The notes beneath the pieces were generated by a model. It searched no databases. It had not been told where the DNA came from and saw only the letters and a program-made list of their open reading frames with translations. A DNA stretch of 64,000 nucleotides, from NCBI RefSeq assembly GCF_002101815.1, contig NZ_LQPM01000016.1, positions 1 to 64,000 of the forward strand, in the 5' to 3' direction. Shown in pieces: positions 30,977 to 38,450 of this stretch. The first letter of the stretch is position 1. Every line of letters starts with the position of its first letter. The position numbers and the translations under genes are program-made. Origin of the DNA: Mycobacterium paraense (GTDB taxonomy: Bacteria > Actinomycetota > Actinomycetes > Mycobacteriales > Mycobacteriaceae).

Positions 30977-32548
30977 ATGAGCGACGGGCCCACCGGCTGG
31001 ATCAGCCGCCGCCGGCTGCTGACCTCGACCGCGGCTTCGGCCGCCCTCGGGGCGGGCATCGGCGGCGGGGCGACGCTGCTGTGGTCGCATCCCCGGCCGC
31101 CCGCGTTGTGGTATCGGCCCGACCGCAACGGCGCCCCGCCGGTGACGGGCCTGCATCTGCAGTTCGGCGCGAACGCCGCTACCGAGGTGGTGGTCTCCTG
31201 GCACACCACCGAGGCCGTCCGCAACCCGCGCGTCATGCTGGGCACCCCGGACTCCGGGTTCGGGCGCACCGTGCAGGCCGAAACCCGCACCTACCGGGAC
31301 GCCAAGTCAGGCGTCGAGGTTCGCGTCAACCACGCCCGCCTGACGGGCCTGGCGCCCGATTCCGACTACGTGTACGCCGCGGTGCACGACGGGGCCGAGC
31401 CGGACAGCGGGACGGTGCGGACGGCGCCGTCGGGACGAAAAGCGCTGCGCTTCACCAGCTTCGGCGACCAGTCCACGCCGACGCTGGCCAGGCTGCCCGA
31501 CGGCAGGTATGCCACCGACAACATCGGGTCGCCCGCGGCCGCCGACACCACGCTGGCGGTCGAGCGCCTCGGCCCGCTGTTCAACCTCGTCAACGGCGAC
31601 CTGTGCTACGCCAACCTTGCGCAGGACCGCATCCGGACCTGGTCGAACTGGTTCGAGAACAACACGCGCTCGGCGCGATACCGGCCCTGGATGCCGGCCG
31701 CGGGCAACCACGAGAACGAATTGGGCAACGGCCCAATCGGTTACGGCGCCTATCAGACCTACTTCGCGTTGCCGGATTCGGGGTCGGGCCCGGAAACCCG
31801 CGGGCTGTGGTACTCGTTCACCGCCGGCTCGGTACGGGTGATCAGCCTCAACAACGACGACATCGCCTTCCAGGACGGCGGTAATTTCTATGTGCACGGC
31901 TATTCGGGCGGGGAGCAAAAGCGTTGGCTGGCAGGCGAACTCGCCGCCGCGCGGCGCGACCCGGACGTCGACTGGATCGTGGTCTGCATGCACCAGACGG
32001 CCATCTCCACCGCCGACAAGGCCAACGGCGCCGACCTGGGCATCCGTGAGGAATGGCTGCCGTTGTTCGACCAGTATCAGGTCGACCTGGTGGTGTGCGG
32101 CCACGAGCACCACTACGAGCGCTCGCACCCGCTGCGCGGCACGATGGGCACCGACACCCGCACGCCGGTACCCGTCGACACCCGCAACGACGTCATCGAT
32201 TCGACCCGCGGCACCGTGCACCTCGTCATCGGCGGCGGCGGCACGTCGGCGCCGAGCAACGGGTTCTTCTTTCCCGAGCCGCGGTGCCGCGTGCTGACCG
32301 GCGTCGGCGCGTTCGACCCCGGGCTCGGCCGCAAGGCGCCGATCTACGTGCTGGAGGACGCGCCCTGGTCGGCATTCCGCGACCGCGACAACCCTTACGG
32401 CTTCGCGTCTTTCGACGTGGACCCCGGTCAGCAGGGCGGGAACACCTCGATCAAGGCCACGCATTACGCGCTCAGCGGTCCGTCCGGCCAAGTCACCGCG
32501 GTGGACGAGTTCACGCTGACCAAGCCGCGCGGCGACCGGCCCGGCTAG
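30977..32548 (+). CDS. Tat-exported purple-acid-phosphatase-like metallophosphoesterase (Rv2577-like)
   Basis: A 523-residue protein. The N terminus carries a twin-arginine signal (SRRRLL at 10-15, then a hydrophobic Ala/Gly stretch). A fibronectin-like domain (about 50-150) is followed by a calcineurin-like phosphatase domain with the dinuclear-metal motifs in order: FGDQ, NGDLCY, GNHEN, VCMHQ and CGHEHHYERS. This predicts an exported phosphatase for phosphate scavenging or turnover of phosphorylated envelope molecules. It is divergent from the secreted protein gene by 48 bases. Confidence 0.9.
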   Translation: MSDGPTGWISRRRLLTSTAASAALGAGIGGGATLLWSHPRPPALWYRPDRNGAPPVTGLHLQFGANAATEVVVSWHTTEAVRNPRVMLGTPDSGFGRTVQAETRTYRDAKSGVEVRVNHARLTGLAPDSDYVYAAVHDGAEPDSGTVRTAPSGRKALRFTSFGDQSTPTLARLPDGRYATDNIGSPAAADTTLAVERLGPLFNLVNGDLCYANLAQDRIRTWSNWFENNTRSARYRPWMPAAGNHENELGNGPIGYGAYQTYFALPDSGSGPETRGLWYSFTAGSVRVISLNNDDIAFQDGGNFYVHGYSGGEQKRWLAGELAAARRDPDVDWIVVCMHQTAISTADKANGADLGIREEWLPLFDQYQVDLVVCGHEHHYERSHPLRGTMGTDTRTPVPVDTRNDVIDSTRGTVHLVIGGGGTSAPSNGFFFPEPRCRVLTGVGAFDPGLGRKAPIYVLEDAPWSAFRDRDNPYGFASFDVDPGQQGGNTSIKATHYALSGPSGQVTAVDEFTLTKPRGDRPG

Positions 32549-32549
32549 C

Positions 32550-33575
32550 TCAAAACAGCGTCGCCTGCTGCGGCTCCGGGGCGGCCTCGGGCGCGCGCAT
32601 CGGGTTCGGGCGCTGATCTCCGGTCAACCGATGCTTAGCGATCAGCGGCGCGGCCCGCGCGCGCAGCGCGTCGCGGTAGCTCGGCGGCAGGTAGGGCCCG
32701 CGGCGGTACAGCTCGCGGTAGCGGCCGACCAGTTCGGGGTGCGAGCGGGCCAGCCAGGCCATGAACCAGCCGCGGGTCGAGCTGCGCAGGTGCAGGCCGA
32801 ACACCGTCACGCCCGTCGCGCCCGCCGCGGCGATCTGGCCCAGCAGGCGATCGAGGTGCTCGGCGGAATCGGTGAGGTGCGGCAGCACCGGGGCGACCAT
32901 CACGTGGCAGTCCAGGCCGGCGTCGCGGATCGCGGTGATGAGGCCCAGCCGCGCCTGGGGTGTCGGCGTGCCCGGTTCCACGTCGCGGTGCAGCTCCGGG
33001 TCGCCGACCGCCAGCGACACCGCGACCGACACCGGAACCTGTTGGGCCGCATCGGTTATCAGCGGGAGGTCGCGCCGCAACAGCGTGCCCTTGGTGAGGA
33101 TCGACAGCGGCGTGCCGGAGCCCGCGAGCGCTTGGATGATGCCCGGCATCAGCGCGTAGCGGCCCTCGGCGCGCTGGTAGGGATCGGTGTTGGTGCCCAG
33201 CGCGACGGTCTCACGCTGCCACGACGGCCGGCGCAGCTCGCGGTTGAGGACTTCGGCAACGTTGGTCTTGACCACCACCTGGGTGTCGAAGTCGGTGCCG
33301 CAGTCGAAGTCGAGGTACTCGTGGGTGGGCCGTGCGAAGCAGTAGCGGCACGCGTGCGAGCAGCCGCGGTAGCCGTTGACGGTGTACCGGAACGGCAGGG
33401 CCGAGGCGTTGGGCACCTTGTTCAGCGCCGACTTGCAGAGCACCTCGTGAAAGGTGATGCCCTCGAACTGCGGCGCGCGCACGCTGCGCACCAGGCCGAT
33501 GCGTTGCAGCCCGGGCAGCGCCCCGTCGTCGACGGGGTCCCCGTTGACCGCGACGGCCTGGTTCGCCCAGCGCAT
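32550..33575 (-). CDS. Radical SAM protein, SplB/photolyase-like (Rv2578c-like)
   Basis: A 341-residue radical SAM enzyme with the 4Fe-4S motif Cys72-x3-Cys76-x2-Cys79 (CSHACRYC), then TNTDPYQRAEGRY and ILTKGTLLRRDLPL, as in COG1533 (spore-photoproduct-lyase-like). A DNA or nucleic-acid repair role is suggested by family and by the LexA box at its promoter. ATG at 33575 matches M. tuberculosis Rv2578c and lies exactly 7 bases after a -10-like element, consistent with a leaderless transcript. ATG at 33584 would add three residues. Confidence 0.88.
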   Translation of the reverse strand: MRWANQAVAVNGDPVDDGALPGLQRIGLVRSVRAPQFEGITFHEVLCKSALNKVPNASALPFRYTVNGYRGCSHACRYCFARPTHEYLDFDCGTDFDTQVVVKTNVAEVLNRELRRPSWQRETVALGTNTDPYQRAEGRYALMPGIIQALAGSGTPLSILTKGTLLRRDLPLITDAAQQVPVSVAVSLAVGDPELHRDVEPGTPTPQARLGLITAIRDAGLDCHVMVAPVLPHLTDSAEHLDRLLGQIAAAGATGVTVFGLHLRSSTRGWFMAWLARSHPELVGRYRELYRRGPYLPPSYRDALRARAAPLIAKHRLTGDQRPNPMRAPEAAPEPQQATLF

Positions 33576-33582
33576 ACCTTCC

Positions 33583-33611
33583 ATTCGAACAATCGTTCGA
33601 TGCGAAGTCAA
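33583..33611 (-). promoter_or_regulatory. Promoter of the radical SAM gene with overlapping LexA (SOS) box
   Basis: On the minus strand, TTGACT (33611-33606) is followed after 17 bases by TCGAAT (33588-33583), a plausible SigA-type pair, and the gene ATG starts 7 bases later. A perfect mycobacterial SOS box, TCGAACAATCGTTCGA on the plus strand (33585-33600), fills the spacer and covers the -10 element. LexA bound there would block polymerase directly. M. tuberculosis Rv2578c is also recalled as LexA-controlled. Confidence 0.85.
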
Positions 33612-33646
33612 GTTTCGGCGCCAGGCGGTGAGGGTATGGGGGCCTC

Positions 33647-33913
33647 ATGATTGCGGGCGCTGTGAATTCGCTGATCTGGATATTGGTGCTGATCGCGATC
33701 GTCGCGGTGGTGATCGCCGTCGTGCGCGCGATGGCGAGGCCGAGCGCCGCACGGCCGGTGGAACGGCCGGTCGTCGAACAGCCGGTGGTGCAACAACAGC
33801 CGGTCGTGACGACCGGGCTGGCGCCCGGCTGGTATCCCGACCAGCAGGACCCCAATCAGATGCGCTACTTCGATGGCCGGGTGTGGACCGCCCAGACTCA
33901 GCCCCGCGCGTGA
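33647..33913 (+). CDS. Small membrane protein with DUF2510 domain
   Basis: An 88-residue protein with one N-terminal membrane helix (about 8-27), a Pro/Val/Gln-rich linker, and a C-terminal DUF2510 motif (LAPGWYPDQQDPNQMRYFDGRVWT), a short WW-like module common in actinobacterial membrane proteins. The DUF2510 part is probably outside a one-helix anchor, but topology is not certain. It is divergent from the SOS-controlled radical SAM gene by 71 bases, so the LexA box could influence it. Function is unknown. Confidence 0.78.
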   Translation: MIAGAVNSLIWILVLIAIVAVVIAVVRAMARPSAARPVERPVVEQPVVQQQPVVTTGLAPGWYPDQQDPNQMRYFDGRVWTAQTQPRA

Positions 33914-33925
33914 CGTAGTGCCGCG

Positions 33926-35395
33926 CTAGAAGGGCGGCGGCTCGTCATCCTCGGCCGGCGTGGGCGGCGGTTGTGCGCTCCGGGTGGCCAGTCGGATTTT
34001 GCGGTTGCTTCGGCGTTCGGCGGCGATGCGCGCGGCCCGGTTTTGGGCTCGGGTGCGGCGGCGCTTGGGCATCATCGCGGTGCGTTCGGCGCAGTCGTCC
34101 AGCGGCGGGTCGGCTTCGGGGGACGCGAAGCCGCCGACCGATCGGCACAGGCTGGGAAACAGCAGCGCGCTACCCGGGGTGGTCACATAGGTGTGCCCGG
34201 CCGGTGTCGTCACGATCAACGTCCCGTCGGGCAACTGCTTTTCATCCCAACCCCAGAACGTCTTGATCAAATGATGAAACCGGCAGTAGCACTTGAGGTT
34301 TGAGGCGTGCGTGGGGCCGCCCTGGGCGTAGGGAATCGTATGGTCGATGTCGCAGTCGAATGCCGGGCGCTCACACCCCGGGGCGCGGCACGTCAGGTCG
34401 CGGCACCGCACGAAATCGGCCAAAGCCTTCGACGGCACGTAGCCGTTCTCGGGTGGCGCATCGGCGGGGTGGACCAACGCCACCAGCTTGGCCGAGGCCG
34501 CCAACTCCTCAACCAGTTCCGGGGGGATCAACCCGTCGGCGCACACCTCGGATCCCGGGGCGGTGCCGGTGCCATCAAGGGTGGCCTGCTCGGCGATCAC
34601 GTGAACGACCACCGGGCCGGCTGCGGGCCGCTTCCCGGCGGCACAGTCGGGGCGCCCACACCGGCAGGCCAGCCGATCCGCCCCGGCCGCCAGCGCCCCG
34701 AGGGCGTCGGCGCGCCGCTGGTCTCTGGTGCGCGGATCCTGCGCGCACACCGTGGTGGCCAAGGCGTCCAACCGCCGGTCCAACGCGTGGGCGTCGGACG
34801 CGAACAGGCTGCCGTGGATCTCGGCGAGCCCATCTTGGACCCGATCGCCGATCCAGACGTCACGTTCAACCTGGCGCTCCTTGCGCCGGCGCACCGCATC
34901 AACGTCGGCGCGGGCCACGACCTTGTCCACCTGGGCGGCCAGCCGGCCCCGCGTCATCGACGGCCACCGCACCACGTTGGCCGCCAACTCCGCATCCACC
35001 GCCGCCAGCAGCTGGTCATCGGTGATCAGATCGGTGCGAAACACCAACGTCCGAAACATCAGGTGATCGATGTCCCCGGCCACAAACAGCGCGGCCACGC
35101 GCGGCAGCCGCTGCCGCATGGCCAACGCGTCACCGAGGTAGCTGCCCGCCATCGCCAGACTGATCCGCAACTCCGCGGCCACCTCGGCGCCGACCGCCGC
35201 CCACGTATCCACCGCCCAGTCAGCCGCCTCACCACGCTGGGCGCGGCGCATCTCAAAGAGCTCCCCGATCGCGACCAGCCGATCCGCGGCGGCCCGCGCC
35301 TCGGCGCGCCCCGACGCACACATCCGCTCGACTAACGCGCGCGAGCCCTCCGTCTGCGGGGGCTCCCAGTACTCGTGAAGCCGGGTATCGAACAT
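33926..35395 (-). CDS. 13E12-type protein with DUF222 and HNH endonuclease domains
   Basis: A 489-residue protein. DUF222 covers about 40-330 and contains a small Cys-rich insert (CRCGRPDCAAGK). An HNH nuclease motif follows, with CRAPGCERPAFDCDIDHTIPY, then a downstream asparagine and a CRFHH pair. The C-terminal tail is basic and Arg/Gln-rich. This is the mycobacterial 13E12 repeat family, several members of which are LexA-regulated in M. tuberculosis. ATG at 35395 sits inside a perfect SOS box, so the open frame further upstream is not used. It is probably a DNA-damage-induced nuclease. Confidence 0.87.
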   Translation of the reverse strand: MFDTRLHEYWEPPQTEGSRALVERMCASGRAEARAAADRLVAIGELFEMRRAQRGEAADWAVDTWAAVGAEVAAELRISLAMAGSYLGDALAMRQRLPRVAALFVAGDIDHLMFRTLVFRTDLITDDQLLAAVDAELAANVVRWPSMTRGRLAAQVDKVVARADVDAVRRRKERQVERDVWIGDRVQDGLAEIHGSLFASDAHALDRRLDALATTVCAQDPRTRDQRRADALGALAAGADRLACRCGRPDCAAGKRPAAGPVVVHVIAEQATLDGTGTAPGSEVCADGLIPPELVEELAASAKLVALVHPADAPPENGYVPSKALADFVRCRDLTCRAPGCERPAFDCDIDHTIPYAQGGPTHASNLKCYCRFHHLIKTFWGWDEKQLPDGTLIVTTPAGHTYVTTPGSALLFPSLCRSVGGFASPEADPPLDDCAERTAMMPKRRRTRAQNRAARIAAERRSNRKIRLATRSAQPPPTPAEDDEPPPF

Positions 35396-35403
35396 ACGTT
35401 CGA
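35388..35403 (-). promoter_or_regulatory. Perfect LexA (SOS) box over the start of the 13E12-type gene
   Basis: TCGAACATACGTTCGA matches the mycobacterial SOS consensus TCGAAC-N4-GTTCGA at every fixed position. The gene ATG (35395-35393) lies within it. On the minus strand CATACT (35408-35403) ends 7 bases before the ATG, fitting a -10 element of a leaderless transcript. LexA binding would then occlude both the promoter and the start codon. No good -35 is visible. Confidence 0.88.
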
Positions 35404-35438
35404 GTATGCCAGCGCCCACCGACAAGACGGCGGCAAGC

Positions 35439-36698
35439 TCAACCCAGCCGCGCGACCACCTCGGCGACAACCGAATCCAGCGGCACGGACACCTGATCGC
35501 CCGTCCCCAGATCCTTGACCCCGACGGTCCCGGACTCGAGGTCCCGGTCGCCCGCCACCAGCGCGATCCGCGCGCCGGAACGGTCGGCCGCGCGCATCGC
35601 GCCCTTGAGCCCGCGGTCGCCGTAGGCCATGTCGACGCGGGCACCGGCGGCGCGCAGCCGCGCCGCGAGCACCGCCAGCTGCAGTTTGGCCGGCTCGCTC
35701 AGCGGCACCGCGAACACGTCGCAGCGCGTGGTCTGCCCGACGCTCTTGCCCTCGGCGCGCAGCGCCAGCAGGGTCCGGTCGACGCCGAGCCCGAAACCGA
35801 TGCCCGACAGGTCTTGCCCACCCAACTCGCGCATCAGGCCGTCGTAGCGGCCGCCGCCGCCGATCCCGGACTGCGCGCCCAGGCCGTCGTGCACGAACTC
35901 GAACGTGGTCTTGGTGTAGTAGTCGAGCCCGCGCACCATCCGCGGGTTGATGACGTAGGGCACCCCGAGCGCATCCAAATGCGCCAGCACCGTGTCGAAG
36001 TGCTGCTTGGCGCCGTCGGACAGGTGATCCAGCAGCACCGGCGCGTCGGCCGTCATCGCCCGCACTTCGGGTCGTTTGTCGTCGAGGACACGAAGCGGGT
36101 TGATCTCGGCGCGCCGCCGCGTCTCCTCGTCGAGGTCGAGGCCAAACAGGAACTCCTGCAACAGTTCCCGGTACTGCGGGCGGCAGGTTTCGTCGCCGAG
36201 CGAGGTGATCTCCAGCCGGAAGCCGTCCAGGCCCAGCGAGCGGAAACCGGCGTCGGCGACGGCGATCACCTCGGCGTCCAGCGCGGGGTCGTCGACGCCG
36301 ATCGCCTCCACCCCGACCTGCTGCAGCTGGCGGTACCGGCCGGCCTGCGGGCGCTCGTAGCGGAAAAACGGTCCCGCGTAACAGAGTTTGACCGGCAGCG
36401 CGCCGCGGTCCAGGCCGTGTTCGATCACGGCGCGCACCACACCCGCGGTGCCCTCCGGCCGCAGCGTCACCGAGCGGTCACCGCGGTCGGCGAAGGTGTA
36501 CATCTCCTTGGAGACGACGTCGGTGGATTCGCCTACGCCGCGGGCGAATAGGGCGGTGTCTTCGAAGATGGGCAGCTCGACGTCGCCGTAGCCGGCCCGC
36601 CGCGCGGCGGCCAGCAGCCCGTCGCGCACCGCGACGAACTGCGCCGAATCCGGCGGGAGGTAGTCCGGCACCCCCTTGGGAGCAGAGAACTCCGTCAC
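35439..36698 (-). CDS. hisS: Histidyl-tRNA synthetase
   Basis: A 419-residue class II synthetase charging tRNA-His. Visible are motif 2 ([26 protein letters not shown]), the histidine-binding [13 protein letters not shown] and GGGGRYDGL segments, [10 protein letters not shown] motif 3 and a C-terminal anticodon domain (about 325-419). GTG at 36698 matches M. tuberculosis HisS (TEF...APKGVPDY) and overlaps the stop of the metallo-hydrolase gene as GTGA. Upstream codons in the frame are a shadow of that gene. Confidence 0.96.
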   Translation of the reverse strand: MTEFSAPKGVPDYLPPDSAQFVAVRDGLLAAARRAGYGDVELPIFEDTALFARGVGESTDVVSKEMYTFADRGDRSVTLRPEGTAGVVRAVIEHGLDRGALPVKLCYAGPFFRYERPQAGRYRQLQQVGVEAIGVDDPALDAEVIAVADAGFRSLGLDGFRLEITSLGDETCRPQYRELLQEFLFGLDLDEETRRRAEINPLRVLDDKRPEVRAMTADAPVLLDHLSDGAKQHFDTVLAHLDALGVPYVINPRMVRGLDYYTKTTFEFVHDGLGAQSGIGGGGRYDGLMRELGGQDLSGIGFGLGVDRTLLALRAEGKSVGQTTRCDVFAVPLSEPAKLQLAVLAARLRAAGARVDMAYGDRGLKGAMRAADRSGARIALVAGDRDLESGTVGVKDLGTGDQVSVPLDSVVAEVVARLG

Positions 36699-37357
36699 CG
36701 GCTCAGGCCCTCGAGAAACGGGTTGAAGCGCCGCTCGGCGCCGATGGTGGTGGCGTTGCCGTGGCCGGGCAGCACGACGGTGTCGTCGTCGAGCACCAAC
36801 AGCTTGTCCATGATCGACGTCAGCAGGTCGCGGCCGCTCCCACCGAACAGGTCCGTGCGGCCCACCGAGCGCTCGAACAGCGTGTCCCCGGTGAAGACGA
36901 CATCCTTGTCCTCCGACACCCGAAAACACACCGAGCCGCGGGTGTGCCCCGGCGTGTGGTCGACGTTGACGGTCACGCTGCCCAGGTCCAGCTTGTCGCC
37001 GTCGCGGTCCAGCTCCACCACCTGCTTGGGCTCGCGGAAGAACGCGCCGGTCACCAGCTGCGCCAGCCGCGGGCCGTAGCCGTGGATGGGGTCGGTCAGC
37101 ATGAACCGGTCCTCGGGGTGGATGTAGGTGGGGCAGCCGAAGGTGTCGGACACCTTCTGGGCCGACCACATGTGGTCGATGTGCCCGTGGGTGATCAGCA
37201 CCGCGGCCGGGGTCAGCCGGTTCTCGTCGAGGATTCGCCGCAGCGCGCCCATCGCGCGCTGTCCGGGATCGACGATGACGGCGTCGGTTCCGGGGCGTTC
37301 GGCCAGCACATAGCAGTTGCACGCCAACATGCCGGCGGGGAATCCGGTGATCAACAC
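36695..37357 (-). CDS. Metallo-beta-lactamase-fold hydrolase, glyoxalase II-like (Rv2581c-like)
   Basis: A 220-residue cytoplasmic MBL-fold enzyme. Metal ligands are in THGHIDH (56-62), the TPGHTRGS histidine, the [11 protein letters not shown] aspartate and the LPGHGNATT histidine. The layout resembles glyoxalase II (hydroxyacylglutathione hydrolase). Mycobacteria use mycothiol rather than glutathione, so a mycothiol thioester or another thioester is a more likely substrate. It starts GTG and is translationally coupled to hisS, an association kept in M. tuberculosis (Rv2581c-Rv2580c). Confidence 0.88.
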   Translation of the reverse strand: MLITGFPAGMLACNCYVLAERPGTDAVIVDPGQRAMGALRRILDENRLTPAAVLITHGHIDHMWSAQKVSDTFGCPTYIHPEDRFMLTDPIHGYGPRLAQLVTGAFFREPKQVVELDRDGDKLDLGSVTVNVDHTPGHTRGSVCFRVSEDKDVVFTGDTLFERSVGRTDLFGGSGRDLLTSIMDKLLVLDDDTVVLPGHGNATTIGAERRFNPFLEGLSR

Positions 37358-37462
37358 GGTTCCCAGTTTCCCACGGGGGCCGGTTGGCGCCGGTCAGGGC
37401 GCCCCCATATAGCCTGGGCTGGCTATCTCGGGCCCGACGACCGACATGGAGGCATACCGGCC

Positions 37463-38371
37463 GTGCCGACCAATGAACAGCGACGTGCCACAGCCAAGCG
37501 CAAACTCGAGCGGCAGCTGGAGCGGCGCCAGAAGCAGGCGAAGCGGCGCCGCATCATGGTGATCGCCGGGGGCTCGATCGCGGCCGTGGCCGTGATCGCC
37601 GCGGTCGTGATCGCCATCGTCAACACCAAGCACGAGCACAAGAACAACACCGCGGCGCCGACGAGCTCCCCCGCCGCCAGCAGCGCCCCGGAGACCTCCA
37701 CTTCCGCGACGCCCAGCGGTCCACCACCGCCGGTGCCTCCGCTGCCGGCGTTCAAGCCGTCGGCCAACCTCGGCGCCAACTGCCAATACCCGGCGTCGTC
37801 GGACGCGGCGGCCAAACAGGTCAAGCCGCCGCGCACCGGCAAGGTCCCGACGGACCCGGCGCAGGTGAGCGCCAGCATGGCCACCAGCCAGGGCAACATC
37901 GGCCTGATGCTGGCCAACAACGAATCGCCTTGCACGGTCAACAGTTTCGCGAGCCTGATCGGCCAGAAGTACTTCGACGGCACCAAATGCCACCGGTTGA
38001 CAACGTCGGACACGCTGGGCGTCCTGCAATGCGGCGACCCCAAGGGCGACGGCACCGGCGGCCCCGGCTATCAATTCGCCAACGAGTACCCGACCGACCA
38101 GTACCCGCCGAACGATCCCAAGCTGCAGCAGCCGGTGCTCTATCCGCGCGGCACCCTGGCGATGGCCAACGCCGGGCCCGGCACCAACGGCAGCCAGTTC
38201 TTCATGGTCTACAAGGACTCCCAGCTGCCGCCGCAGTACACGGTGTTCGGCACCATCCAGCCCGACGGGCTCGCCGTCCTGGACAAGGTCGCCAAGGCCG
38301 GCGTCGCCGGCGGCGGTGAAGACGGGGCGCCGGCCAGCGAGGTCACCATCAAGTCGCTGCTGCTCGACTAA
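37463..38371 (+). CDS. ppiB: Membrane-anchored cyclophilin-type peptidyl-prolyl isomerase
   Basis: A 302-residue protein with a very basic N terminus (1-30), a membrane helix (about 32-53), a Ser/Pro-rich linker to about 95, and an extracytoplasmic cyclophilin domain (about 132-302). Active-site landmarks are CHRL with Arg178, NGSQFFMVY and YTVFG. Four cysteines (107, 157, 176, 190) could form two disulfides. GTG at 37463 has GGAGG 11 bases upstream. It corresponds to M. tuberculosis Rv2582 and would act on exported proteins. Confidence 0.92.
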   Translation: MPTNEQRRATAKRKLERQLERRQKQAKRRRIMVIAGGSIAAVAVIAAVVIAIVNTKHEHKNNTAAPTSSPAASSAPETSTSATPSGPPPPVPPLPAFKPSANLGANCQYPASSDAAAKQVKPPRTGKVPTDPAQVSASMATSQGNIGLMLANNESPCTVNSFASLIGQKYFDGTKCHRLTTSDTLGVLQCGDPKGDGTGGPGYQFANEYPTDQYPPNDPKLQQPVLYPRGTLAMANAGPGTNGSQFFMVYKDSQLPPQYTVFGTIQPDGLAVLDKVAKAGVAGGGEDGAPASEVTIKSLLLD

Positions 38372-38373
38372 AC

Positions 38374-38443
38374 GTGGAGCAGCGCAACACCATCGCGCGG
38401 ATTGCTGAGAATCACCAGACTCGCTTGCTCCACCGTTTAGGGT
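38374..38443 (+). promoter_or_regulatory. Inverted repeat and candidate leaderless promoter of the kinase-cyclophilin gene
   Basis: A perfect 8-base inverted repeat, GTGGAGCA (38374-38381) and TGCTCCAC (38426-38433), spans 44 bases. TAGGGT (38438-38443) fits the mycobacterial TANNNT -10 pattern and ends exactly 7 bases before the GTG at 38451, consistent with transcription starting at the start codon. No convincing -35 is present and there is no Shine-Dalgarno. The repeat arms could be an operator or part of the ppiB transcript end. Confidence 0.4.
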
Positions 38444-38450
38444 TCGTGGG

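Noticed and set aside
33926..35395. 13E12-type gene as an insertion sequence or homing element
   Set aside because: No terminal inverted repeats, target duplications or transposase motifs were seen. Only DUF222 and HNH domains are present.
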